Source of the DNA: Themeda triandra
Lineage: Eukaryota; Streptophyta; Magnoliopsida; Poales; Poaceae
Direction of reading: 5' to 3'
Length of the DNA stretch: 64,000 nucleotides
Assembly: GCA_018135685.1 (NCBI GenBank)
Contig: JAENPR010000798.1
Location: forward strand, 124,001 to 188,000
Made by a program: the position numbers and the translations under genes. Below, piece after piece: positions 12,114-23,756 of this stretch. Position 1 is the first letter of the stretch; each line of letters begins with the position of its first letter. The notes under the pieces were generated by a model. It saw only the letters and a program-made list of their open reading frames with translations. It was not told where the DNA came from and searched no databases.

Positions 12114-13660
12114 CTAATATCTCTTCTTTAGGGAAGTGAAGAGAATCATCATCATCATCCTCAAAAACTCCGATGGGGAAGGCATCATACTTCTCGAGGA
12201 GTCGGCCTCGCGCTTCATGACATTTTGGCAAAAGCGTGGGCCTTCACCCTCTTCCATCATTCGTGTAGAGCAAATTGTCTTGAGAGTTTCTTGTCGACGC
12301 TCTCTTGATCCTTGGGAACTTGATGGTCCACCTTTTGGAGAGTGGATCCACCGACGGAAAGCCTTGCCTTCATACCAGCACTCAGCTTGCTGTTTTGAAT
12401 ATCCTGAGAAATACATATTAACAGGCTCAGGTTGTAATATCATATATTGATCATAAGTTGGCCACATTTTTGGAGTTGCACAACTCACCAAATCATTTTG
12501 GAAGGTGGCGACATTTGACGTAGCCGTTTTCTTTCCACTCTTCATGCTTTTTTCTTGATTGGCATCTATGGTGCCATCATCTATAAGCTTCTGTATCAAG
12601 TTCTTGACCACAAAGCAATCCTTAAGTGTATGGCCCAAGATGCGATGATAGTGGCAGAAATTTGGATCATCACATTTAGAAGCTTCTTCGGGCCTCTTTG
12701 GTTTAGGGAGCTCAATAAGTCCCAATTCCCTCAATCCCATAAAGAGATCATCCACTCCTTCAAATAGGGAAGGAGTATTTCGATTCCGCGCTCACTAAGA
12801 GTTGGCCTCCTAGGAGCGGGTGCACCTCCTTTGCTTGGTACTCTTGGGGCTGTGCCCCCAGTTTGCAACCTTTGGGATGCCACAGTTGCCTCCATAGCTT
12901 GCATTTGTTTTGGCTTTGAGGAGGTGGGCTTATCTTGTTGGTTATTTCGTCAAACGATGCCTTTTGAATGTCCTCGGCGGACGAGACGGGTGATGCATGT
13001 AATTTTCTATGTCCGTAGCCTTTGAGGACAATTCTTCAAAAGTTATCGGTCTCACACCTTGTAGGTGAATGGCCATGTCCGGACTCAAGTTGTTCATACA
13101 CATGCGAACCGCTACGGGTTTGGTGATTGGTCATGGACAATGGAGGCTCAAATTCCTCCATCTCTGTTGATGAAGTCTGCGGCCTTCTCATTTGGCCTTT
13201 GCATGGTTTGGGTTAACTCAGTGATTCCCACCAATCTTTGAGTGCTATAGAAGCGCTCTAGGAAGGAGTTCTGCATTTGCTCCCATGTGTGGATTGAGCT
13301 TGGTGCCAACTTGCTATACCATGTGAAAGCTGGTGAAGGAGAAGGGCTCCATTGTGTGCCGTATCTTGGCACGCGGCAAGGAAATGAGCCACATGTTCAT
13401 GTGGTGACCCAGTTCCGTCGAACTTGGTGAACTGTGGTTGTCTATAGTTATTTGGAAATGGTACCATGTCCACTTCCGGCGGATAGGGTTTAACATACCC
13501 CGGGCGCATGGAGTAATGAGTTTGCATGTATTGCGCCTTTACACCCTCAGAAATCATCCTTTGTATATTTTCCAAGGTGATTTCAGGTGGAGGACGAGGA
13601 TGAGGACCATTCTGACTGGTCGAGGCATCATTGGCATTGTTTCTAGCATTGGCCACCTGC
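12114..13660 (-). pseudogene. gag: Element A gag capsid and nucleocapsid part, duplicate 1
   Basis: This encodes the structural protein that packages the element RNA. Frame 13258-13656 holds the start of the capsid region (QPQFTKFDGTGSPHEH). Frame 13148-13372 continues it with the PF03732 retrotransposon gag pattern (WEQMQNSFLERFYS). Frame 12114-12755 carries a zinc knuckle of the form CHYHRILGHTLKDC and then runs on past the point where the other copy has a stop, which shows gag and pol share one frame. It is broken by indels near 12790, 13150 and 13260. Confidence 0.85.
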
Positions 13661-16584
13661 TCACGGAGTGGCCAACTCTTCTTCCTTTTGTTGTAGAGCA
13701 GCCATCATTTGGTTCATCTGCTCTTCGACGGATTGTCCATGGTTTGTGGCGAGCACTTGTTCAGCCTCGGCCGACTCACTCTCACTATGCGGAGAAGGTG
13801 CGCCATCATCACTTGAGGCTTGTGGATCTTCACCATTTTGGGCGTTTGGATCGATCGAGCATAAAGTATCCAATAATTCATTTTCAAAATTAGTGTGATC
13901 ATCGAATAGGGGATTATAAGACCCTACATAGATCCCATGATTTTGTGAATTACCGAAGTTTGATTGACATCGGGTCACGGGCGATGGGCCAATGGAATTT
14001 GCTTGCGAGGCTTCTTCCTTTTGAAGTGCGTGGAAGGCCGAGGAAGCCTCACTTGTGTTGCTAGCTTCTTCCTCCACACTCACCGGCATGGAAGAGAACA
14101 CCTCAAAACGATTGCTCATCACCCTTTTATGAGGGGGTTGATAAGGCATGGTCGTTGTACCCCCCATTCTCGGAGTGGTTGTTCTTATCTCATTTCGAGC
14201 GCCACCAGCATAGCTTGACGATGCACCCCCCTGTACCCTACTTGATGTAGAGTTCGTCGGGATTGCCAGCTCTCGTTGCTTCAGGCTAGCACGTCTTGCG
14301 CGCACGTTGGCAGCTTGTTTTGCATATTTGCTGCGCCGAGAGTCCTTTTTTATGAACTCTGAGTACTCAGGCAGTTTGGCCAACGCTTCAGCACGTCTCA
14401 TGATTTCACCTTCCATGTTATCAGCAGAGGTGGATGCGCCAGGCAATAGACTTCTCAAGTCCTGGCATATGGTCCTTTCCATGGAAGCTTGGAAAGCTTG
14501 CCTCGCAGCATTCTGGATCCTGCGATACTCCCTGCTTTGTTGGGCCAAGATCGAATCCACCACATATGCACGTTGTGCATTAGTCATGGAGTCAATTGAG
14601 TTGTTGAAGTTAACCCATGTGTCATGGATGTTGCGTTGCTTCCGTTGGCGACGCTTTGGAGATATGGAATCTTGTATGGAAGGCCACGACGGTTCTACCT
14701 CTGACGATATGGGGCCAGAGAGTGTTGCGGCAGGATCCACATGTCCCCTCCTTATATCATTAGCGGAGAGGTGAATCCCTTGCCACCGTAGCTCATGCTT
14801 GGGTGATTCATTGCTGGGATTATGGACCAGCGTGGGAATGAACTCCGGGGCTTCAACCCGAAGTCGAGTTTTCTTTGGGTGTGAGTCATTCTCGGATGAT
14901 GATGAATTAGACTCCACCATCATAGCTTTTCCTTCATCATCAAAAGATGTGTGATATTTATCTTGCCTTAATTCCACCCTCTCTTTAGGATTGCCTCTAT
15001 TATCATCACTCGTACCAACACGGAAGCCATGATTGCATAGCAACTGCTTATGGAGCTCTTGCTTGTCTTCGGTACCTTCCTTTTCAGAGAGGGCTTGGCT
15101 CACAGCATGAGAAATGGCTTCATTCCACATCCAATTCTTCCGCTTTGCAACACTTGGGCAAGCTGGGCAAGTGTAGATTCTTTTTGTCTGTTGGTTCTCA
15201 ATAAAACACAAATGTACTTGTTGATCTCCAACATCTCCAATGTCATCCAAAGAGTTGGAGCTAAGGTTAGGAGACTGCATGAAATGAAGATTACAACCAT
15301 ACTCATTCTGCAACATATCTCCTATCATGTATGGCACGACAACATCGGTGCACGCAAACTTGATTTGGTTGTCTGTCAGGAGCTCATTATCCCAATCTTT
15401 ATAATGGAGCGCAGTACCTTTTCCTTCCACAGACACACCCAACAACACTTGTGCGAGAGTCGCAAGGCTTGGCACATTGTCCCAATGCTTGCCTGGTATT
15501 ATGAATGGAACCATGGCTTGTAGCTCTACCTTGTTGGAAAGTTCAATTTGGTGACCTTCCCATAGCCGATCCAGGTCGTTAGCGATTGCAACGCCAACGA
15601 AAACATGGTTTTCGTCCGCAAGGAAACTTTTGAGATCATCGGGGATGATGCCGGCGTGGCCAAGCTTGAAAAGAAGACACTTCTTGCCGACACATATTTG
15701 AATAAGGGCTATTTTCTTGCGGTCACACTCAAACCACTCAGTGTCCAAACCAACAATGAGGGTCTTAGACTCCTTGCTCCCGGACATCCCGCAGGAAGCG
15801 CTCCACTGTTGTGGTTGAGGATGTGACTGTGACCAGGATTTCATTCCCACTGACCATGAACGTATTTTTCTTGGTTCTTGGAGTGAGAGGGGTTGTCATC
15901 AGACTTGGATGACGAATTATTTTCTATCACCACGGCCTTCCCTTTGCTAATAGAAGTTGTTTCCTTGTTGCAGGGTCGTGGGTTTTGAGTAGAATCCCGC
16001 AGCACTATCCCCCTACTTGGAGGTGGGAGAGTTGTGGTTGGAGCAGTCTTCATTGGTGATGACCCCAATATGCTTGGGGTAGGAGTGACGAGATGATGAC
16101 ATCGCCCCTTGGTATTTGGGGTTGATGCAAATGACACCCTTGGTGATGTCGGCTTGGGCGATGGTGCCTTTTTGGCACAAACAGGCCATTCCCCCAGCGT
16201 GGTGGGACGGAAACTTGGCGCCACTTTGGAGCTTGAGGGCTTGACGCCCTTGGGTTTGGAAGAGCTAGGAGCTACCGAGCTGGTAGGCATGGCCTTGCGC
16301 CAGCTAGTGGCATGTTCATTGGAGGCTGCCATCCTTGCTTTGGCAGCAACCCTTCTTGCCCTCCGCTTGGCAGCCTTGGACAAGACAGGAGTGAAGCCCT
16401 CTGCAGGCATGGAGTTGACCTCCTGGTCTTGAGTGACCACAGCCGGAGATGCAGCTGTAGTGTTGAGCGAACTTGAGCTGTTGGAGACAGCAGGACCCAT
16501 GGGAACATCGACCCAAAGGGAACCGATGCGGATGGTGACGAACTCTTGCACACGTCCAGCCATACCTTCATATGAGAAAACCAT
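13661..16584 (-). pseudogene. Element A 3'-5' exonuclease fused to gag N-terminus, duplicate 1
   Basis: An ORF upstream of gag in the same element. Frame 15841-16584 (247 codons) is a Ser/Pro/Lys-rich N-terminal region. Frame 13661-15850 (729 codons) carries a DEDD-type 3'-5' exonuclease domain at about residues 28-185, like the WRN exonuclease family (PF01612). ExoI is VGLDTEW (Asp36, Glu38), ExoII is VAIANDLDRL (Asp92) and ExoIII is QIKFACTDV (Asp168). All four metal-binding acids are present, but Phe164 replaces the usual Tyr of DEDDy enzymes. A possible zinc site follows (Cys228, Cys231, His248, Cys272). The same frame continues without a stop into the basic, coiled gag N-terminal region to residue 729. 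The break near 15850 is absent from the other copy. Exonuclease substrate is unknown; action on element nucleic acid is inference. Confidence 0.82.
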
Positions 16585-16718
16585 ATATGAGTTTTCTTGA
16601 ATGCAAACATGTATGCATATAGTATCATTTCATTTGACAATTTAGGTCAAAGCCATATGATGCAATCATGTTGGAACTCAAAGATGAGGGGAGAAGTAGG
16701 TCCCACGGCGTGCGAAAC

Positions 16719-17477
16719 CGATGGCGGGGAAACGGGCGACTAACGACCCGCCTCCGCGTCGCAGAGACAATTATAAATTTAAATGGGATAATATAAAAGA
16801 AACAGGTATTGCGAGTCCATATTTCCATAGTTCTTATATTTCCATAAAAATTATGTTAATTACATCTCCAAAGAGAATACCCCGATTAAGAGTTCCAACA
16901 TGAGTACATAAAAAATAAGATTACATCATATGGCTTCCTATTACAAACTACAAGAGAAAATGAAAAGTCTTCAATGTCTTGTAGTCGCGAATGGATGGAT
17001 GCACATGTCTTGCATTTGACGATATGGTCGTCTTCTTTAACAATGACATTTCATTTGATGAGGAATCAATATATACTCCTATATGATAGGTGGCTAGCTT
17101 TCTAGCTTTTCGGGAAGTCATGATATGCATATATGTATGCACGTTTTTGAGAATATTTTGTTATTTATTTAGCCCATAAGTTTTGACATTTCTTTGGTGC
17201 ATATTATATCATGTATATATGCACGCGATCTATCTTGAAGACGTACTGAATGAGGTAGTCTAATTTTGGGTTATTTGGGAACATGATTTGACATGTTCTC
17301 GCATATATGCATACAAGCATTCGGCATATGGTGCCGTATTTCTTTTCGGTCGAGATAATATGCTCGCTTTTGCCAAGACATAGGAAAATATATATGTTGC
17401 AGCGCCGGACTTTGCCGTGGCGCGTGCGATTCACTTATTCATGCCCATATCATGACATTTGATTTTATTTGGTTTGA
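16719..17477 (-). repeat. 5' LTR of element A, duplicate 1, truncated to its last 759 bp
   Basis: This matches the first 762 bp of the LTR at 37315 and then stops after GGTTTGA, where element E sequence begins. It holds only the 3' part of U5, so the TATA box and most of the leader are gone. The adjoining primer-binding site (about 16700-16715) reads GTCCCACGGCGTGC and differs from the other copy in bases around a CAG/CTG site. Confidence 0.88.
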
Positions 17478-17485
17478 CATACCGA
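17470..17485. other. Novel joint of the 20.6-kb tandem duplication
   Basis: To the left the sequence is the A LTR (same as 38060-38076). To the right it is E. In the complete copy the LTR continues with TTTAGTTTATATGAC instead. No long homology is visible at the joint, so an end-joining or assembly event is as likely as unequal crossing-over. Confidence 0.75.
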
Positions 17486-20400
17486 ATTGAGTTCAACATA
17501 CCACAGTTCATAGTAGTACATAAGTTCATAAATAGTCGATTACATCAGAGTTACAAAATAGTTATTACAATACCAAGTTCAAATCCAAATTGCGGAAGCA
17601 AATAAAGTTTTGGTTCACAAACGCACACTTAGTTGAAACATAGTGCCTGGTCCAACATCAAATCCAGCAACAGCATAGAGGTACGATAGATAGATTGATC
17701 GTGCCCACGATCTATTCATCCCCATACGCAGGAAGAAGCAAGTCGGGCAATAGCCATAGAACATCTCACCATACGCAACAACAAGGGAATAAAACCCTGA
17801 GTACAATAAGATACTCAGCTAGACTTACCCGTCATAAATGAAAATAAAGTGACACCAAGGAGTATGCAAGGCTTTATAAGTGGGGTAGCTGACTCATTTA
17901 ACTTGCAATAAAGGATGAGCTTATTAGATAATCATTTAGTGATAAAGGACTCTCTAGCTTAACATCTTTTAAGTTGGATCCTGTCATCACTACGTTAGCA
18001 CCTGTACTACTCCAACTCCAGGGTAAGAACTATCAACACTATCATATTCTTCAGGTTGAGCATACCAGCATCAACAACATTAGAAACATAACCATCTTAC
18101 TTTGCACAATGATTGGCGACAGTGCCGCTGCTCGGTCAAGTGTTCACTGTTCAGGAACGATGGCGATTATAATCGATTGCAAAACAAGCTGGCGGGTATT
18201 CCTCACACAAACCACACTCGCCGGCCAGAGCGAGTGACGGTCACCTTGGTCTATTCGGGTGGAAGCAAGGATTTCAACAAATACGATTGCACCAGGGCAT
18301 GCCCGGCTACCAGGTACCTCCGGTGCGACCGGCCACTGGGATTAACACCGCGCCTGTGGGCAATACACTCAACTCTGCTGAAATTCCAGCCCAAACATCC
18401 TCAAGGCTTCGTGGTCGGATGATCGCATCCTTCTAGCTATCTGTGAGGCATTGTTCAACATGATCCGAGGACGTACAAAGTCATATTTCTTTAAGTGACA
18501 TAGCCAGAGCTTCCATGGTCTAACACACCACAAACTCCGACTAGTCGTGATTTAACATGGCCACGTGGTTATGTTCTCTAAACCAATCTCCATAGTATCA
18601 ACCAGAGGGTAGTAACCACCTACCTCACGGATGAGGGTCAATCATCCGTCTTTTACCGATCTAATTAAGCAGCGCTAAGCATAATTGCGATCCTAAACTT
18701 AATTAGGGTAAAGGTATTCAGGTGGATCAAGGTACTCATAATGCATTAACGGTTCCAACCAACGCCTATAAACTTAATGCATCATAATAAATAAATGACT
18801 CAAGTAAAACATTTTGAAAACTGTAGGAGTAATGCTCCGGGGCTTGCCTTTCACAAAGGAGTTAGGATGATGGTTAGGGCACTCAGGCAAGTCAGCATCT
18901 GGGTCCTCGTCCTTTGCTGCCTCCTGCAGCACTGCTCCTCTACTTTCGGCTCCTCGGGAACTACTGGCGTCACTTCTTCCGGCAATCCTGTATGATGCAT
19001 AGGTGCGTATGAGTATCGGGAATGCAATACGGAATTAAAGCGTATGATGATGATGATGATGAACCAATCATGGTACTACAAGGTAGTCAACATCATCCTA
19101 ACAGGTTGTACCTATTAGAGCCTAACTAATCATAGCATGACACTAGCAACCCTAGACTTCGACGAAAAACGACGACAATTACTAAGAGGTACAACAGAAA
19201 CCTATAGCTAGACTGCTCATAAAAATCTACAAAAATTACAGTAGCTTAGCTAGGTAACATGAGGACTACCATAAATTTTTTAAGTCAAAACAGTAACCCA
19301 TTTATCCTATACAAAATAGACAAGGCAGCAATAGATCAAGACCTAAAAATATTTTGTATTATGAAAAGTATCAAACAACAGATCTCATAGTATTAATAGC
19401 TACTAACAAGCATAAAAACACCCTATAAAAATTATCAAGCATTTTTCTTACATAAATAATTAATTATGAATTTCCTAAACCCTAAGCAAAGCAAGCACAA
19501 TAAATAAACAGGGCATTTTCTACACATAGCATATACAACTAATATTTTTCACAGATAAAGCATCTCATAACTAGAGCAACAAAACAAGATTCACATTTTT
19601 CTGATAAACCTATAATTACTTATGCATTTAACAAGATATCAGCAATTAAAGGCATTAAATAAAACTATACAGAAAAATATTTCATAAAAATAAACTAATA
19701 CCCTACATGCATAAATCTCCTCATAAGAAAAATATAGAAATTTGAATTACCCAAAATGGACTTAAAATGGCCGAGATATGATTTTTGGAAGATTTAAAAC
19801 AATTTCGGAAATCATTTTCTTAAACCGGAAATTCCCTAAAATGCTACGCGCACCTGGGGTTTTCCCCACTGCGGCCGACACGCGGACCCACGCTGCTACG
19901 CGTACCCGACGCTGCGCACACGAGCGCGCGCACACGCGCCCGGCTGGCGTGGACGCGTGATCGGCCGGCTGCCCCACCGGTGTGGCCGGGAACGGGACCT
20001 CGCCGGTGACCGGCGAGCTCGCGACGGGGCGGCGAGTCCGGCGACACTGATAGCACCATCGTGCTCAGGGCGGCGTCGCGAGTCCGGCGGTGGTGAAGAT
20101 GAAGCTCCTAGTGCCCTAAAACGGCAGGTGCGACGGCCGGCGGCGAGAGGCGGCGCGGCTCGACGGCGGCTCGCCGGAGAAGGCCACGGCGGAGCGCAAG
20201 GAAACGCCTACGGGCTTGCCTAGGCCAAGGCGGAGCTAGTGCGCACGTTCGGGAATGAAGATGAAGAAGGACGCGCGCGGACGACGGCGCGAAGGAGCTC
20301 GCCGGCGCAAGGCTCCGGCGGCGGGGAAGAAAACGGCCGATTGGCCTCTACATTGACTCGTGCTTGTCGATTGAACGCGGTCGGAGGTGGAGGGAGGGAT

Positions 20401-21505
20401 GGCGGTCACGGTGACGCAGCTAGGGAAGAAAATGACGGGGCGGAGAGGTGGCTAGCCGGAGCGGGGCGCGGCGGCGGCCATGGCGGCTCCGCGGGAGCTC
20501 GGTTGGGGGCGAGTGGAGGCGGGTGGAGTGGGGCGAAGTGAGCTGGGAGTGGGGCGCGAGCTTTAAGGGCGTTGGGCGCGTTCAATTTCGCCAGAGGGAG
20601 TCACGTGGCGAGAGGCATGGCGCGGCGTCAATGGCGGACGCGCCAGTGTCGCAGCGGCGCTGCAGCGGCTCAGCGGCGAAGCGGGGAAGCAGGGCAGCGG
20701 GGCGGTGTGCTGACGGGTGCTTGAGTACCTCGCGTCGTGAACATTTCCTCGTCGTGGCGCGCTTGGCGACTTTGTTTGGCGCGGGGCGCTTGTGGCATCG
20801 GCGGCAATGGCAAGCGGGCGGCTCAGCGCGGCAGCGAGGGAGGGGCAGAGCGGCGTGGGGGACAAGATGGGCAGTCGGCAAGGACGCACGCAGGCGCAGG
20901 TACTCGAGTCGAGCGGGCTCAGCGAGGGGGGCGCAGCGAGCGCGGGCAGGGCTGCGGCGCTGCGCGCGGAGCGAGAGAGGGAGAGAGGGAGAGGATGATG
21001 ACAGGTGGGGCCGGGTAGGTCCCACCGGTCAAAAATGACTGAAAAGTTTGTCGCCCATATTTCAAAAATTATTGCGAATTTGAAAATGCTCCAAAAATGA
21101 AAGTTTCTCAAAATAAAGAGAGGAATAACTTTCATGAAGGAAGTTTTGCTAATTCAGCCTAGATTTGAAAATGAAAATTTGGGGCAAATAAATACATTTT
21201 AAAATTGATCTTTTGGAAAAGAATAAATCTGTTTTTGCCATTTTTGAAGCCCTTAAACACATTTTCATGACTTAGGGTAAAAACAAAAGTTTCTCCAAAT
21301 AATTTTGTCCATAAACTTTGTTAAAGCTCCAATTTGAGAAAAGCATCACAAGTATGACTTCTAGAAGCAAATTTAAACACTCTATTTGCATTTTTAAAAC
21401 AAGCACTCAAACAATTGCTACACAAAATGCAATAATGATGCTTATGAGATGATCATGCTCATGGTATGCAATATTTTGTTAAGCCCAAAAATTGGAGTTG
21501 TTACA
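17478..21505 (-). mobile_element. Element E, long LTR-like sequence, no coding capacity seen
   Basis: Read on the minus strand it begins TGTAACAACTCC at 21505. It then passes through an AT-rich kilobase, a GC-rich kilobase (about 19840-21020) and a long mixed region to 17478, where the duplication joint cuts it. It contains a short (GAT)n run near 19047. Its layout parallels element F (59062-62718): terminal TRTAACA, AT-rich, GC-rich, then AT-rich. I read it as a solo LTR or LTR fragment. The overlapping GC-rich frames at 20239-21135 on both strands are not supported as genes. The left end and its target duplication cannot be seen. Confidence 0.55.
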
Positions 21506-22269
21506 CCCAAGGGTATGAAAAAGCCTATATAAGCGCGGCCCTCACCCTGAGATTTCCCATAAGTCACAAAGATATGACAATGCTCTGCCGCAAAACAAGG
21601 CACCACCAAAGCAAGAGACCTGGTTGCCAACCATTTAGGAATAGGAAGCACCAGGAGAAGCTGGATTCGGGGAGCTGGGAGAAAGGCTACTTCCAAACCA
21701 TCACCAACTGCATCTGGTTTCAGTGTTCCTGGCAAAGCCCATTCGGCGTCCGCCAGGCCCTCACTAACCACTGAAAGAGTCATGCCCGACGCCGCATTCT
21801 GTTCCGCTCCACCAAGAAACGGTGGGCAGCACTTTCGGCATCCAGCATGTCAAATCCGGATGATGGTACAAAGAAGCGCTTAATCAAGAACAGTTTCGGG
21901 AACCTCTCTCCCAACCACAATAAAACGGTTGCCGGGGGGTCGCATTCTGGTCGTCACCTTCATCCACAGGGGCTTCGCCAGCCGAAAGCCAATACGCATT
22001 CGGCACTAGTTCCCCTAGCTCCATGGCAGCACGTGCCATCAAAGCATGACCCACCAGTTGACAACGCGCGAGCCGCTCGGCGTCCGCAGCAGTCCAGCTT
22101 TGGGCGACAACAACAAACTTCAGGGCCACTTTCGGCGCTCAAACTAAAGGCCGCACCGGAAGCGCTTTGGGTCCTAGCTTAACTTCGTAAAATTGTAAAA
22201 TCGTGACCCCGACATTGTACTCAAGAGAATAAATCTCGCGTCTCCTTGTAGAAAATTCTCCAAGCAGAA

Positions 22270-22915
22270 AACTAATTCGGAGTGCGCAACCTTTTCGACT
22301 TCAACAAGTCGGGGGACGGCGTTTTCAAAACTAATTTGGCGTCAAAGCTGAAACAGGAATGCGCAAACCTTTCCACTTTAAGAAGTCGAGGAACGGCATT
22401 TTCAAAACTAATTCGGCGTCAAAGCTGAAACAGGAATGCACAACCTTTTTGACTTTAACAAGTCAGGAGGGACGGTGTTTTCAAAACTAATTCGGCGTCA
22501 AAGCCGAAACAGAATGCGCAAACCTTTTCGACTTTAACAAGTCGGGGGGGCGTTTTCAAAACTAATTCGGCGTCAAAGCCGAAACAAGAATGTGCAAACC
22601 TTTTCGACTTTAACAAGTCGGGGCGGCGTTTTCAAAACTAATTCGACGTCAAAGCCAAAACAGGAATGCGTAACCTTTTCGACTTTAAAAGTCGGAGGGG
22701 ACGGCGTTTTCAAAACTAATTCGTCGTCAAAACCGAAACAGGAATGCGCAACCTTTTCGACTTCAACAAGTCGGGGGGGGACGGCGTTTTCAAAACTGGT
22801 TCGGCGTCAAAGCCGAAGCAGGCGCGCGCCACGCTCTCAACTTTAACAAGTCGGGAGGGTGGTGTTTCCAAAAGCAATCCGGTGTCACAGCCGAAACAAG
22901 AACGCGTCATCTATT
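22270..22915. repeat. 79-bp double-hairpin array, duplicate 2
   Basis: The same array as 1715-2360 with small indels in G-runs and at CAG/CTG sites. Unit order and unit-specific substitutions are shared with the left copy, so the array predates the duplication. Confidence 0.85.
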
Positions 22916-23172
22916 CTGAGCCCAACTAAAGTAAAACAAACAAGTAAAACACGCCGAAATGCGTCGAAGCTGAAATGCGTTCAAAATAACAAACATGCAA
23001 AACACTTAAGACGTCTAAAACTTAAGGAAAGCAGTAAGTTTTACATCCACTGGGTATTCGGCAGCACACGCCGAATAACATCAAGTTCACAGAACAAACA
23101 CAAAGTTTTAACGCGCCATCCGCGCGGTCTCAAGCAAAAGGACCAAGGTAGCAGTTCTATTACAACCCGCGA

Positions 23173-23756
23173 TCAAACTGCGGGGGCATTCTCCTCTTCA
23201 TGGGTGCCAGGAGCCGGGGGAGGTGGAGCTTGTCCTGAGGCAGCAGGATTCGGCGCAGTGCCTGGTGCATTCGGTGCCGGGGCCGGACCAGGGAAGGTCG
23301 AGGTAGTAGCAGCAGCGTCGCTAGGGGCCGAGCGGGGGAGTTCTGTCACTTCGCGCATGGGGGTGCCCATGGTGGATGACCCCTCCCTTTCGTCACGGGC
23401 CTAAATGTAGGCCGCGACCTTGGCCTTAATAATTTTCGCCTCGTCCTCATCCTGCAAAAAGCACAAGTTAGAAGGAGTGCCCGGTCAGAGGATTCGGATT
23501 TTGAAAATTCGGTGTGCGCACCGATAGACAGTTTCATACCTTGGCACGGGTAAGAGCAGCACGCAGCAGGCTCAGGTCCCGGCCGCCGGAACCCCAGAAC
23601 CCATCAAAGAACCATTTCCTTGCGGCCTTGTCGGCATCGGCATCATAGGCCCAGTAGGCGTTGGCGTCTTCGGCAGCCTCCACCCGGGCATAGTGGTCGC
23701 ATTCGGCGTCCTTAAGGGACTTGCAGAGGGCACGAACGCTCTCAAAGGCAGCATAT
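23173..23756 (-). pseudogene. Gag-like protein of element B, C-terminal exons, duplicate 2
   Basis: Same exon-intron-exon layout as 2620-3203, with the intron at about 23452-23539. This copy has a stop codon at about 23401-23403 in the last exon, where the left copy reads Gln: CAG has become TAG, a C-to-T change in a CHG context. The tail downstream (23173-23370) is still open and Pro/Ala-rich. The first exon joins in frame to 58603 across element A. Confidence 0.6.

Larger units (their letters stand above)
3204..17477 (-). mobile_element. Element A, duplicate 1: Tat-type Ty3/gypsy retrotransposon with exonuclease, 5' LTR truncated
   Basis: A minus-strand LTR retrotransposon. Its 3' LTR is 3204-6440, internal region 6441-16718, and its 5' LTR survives only as 16719-17477. 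The left flank CATAT (3199-3203) is the same target duplication as in the complete copy, so both copies come from one insertion followed by duplication. Order of domains in transcription sense: exonuclease, gag, protease, RT, RNase H, second RNase H, integrase, then a repeat-rich 3' UTR. The truncation removes the U3 promoter and TATA box. Many small indels against the second copy sit at CAG/CTG sites and may be sequencing errors. Confidence 0.9.
21506..23756 (-). mobile_element. Element B, left fragment, duplicate 2
   Basis: The counterpart of 943-3203, ending with the CATAT target site at 23752-23756. It holds the gag-like 3' exons and the 79-bp array. Bases 21506-22260 contain no gene that I recognise. 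It continues in sense, after removal of element A, with B sequence at 58603. Confidence 0.6.

Noticed and set aside
7474..16584. Treating every frameshift in element A as true decay
   Set aside because: Most breaks in one duplicate are open in the other and sit at CAG/CTG sites, so many are probably consensus errors.
20239..21135. Overlapping frames in the GC-rich part of E (also 11-571)
   Set aside because: Open on both strands, Arg/Ala-rich, differ between duplicates by frameshifts, no known domain.
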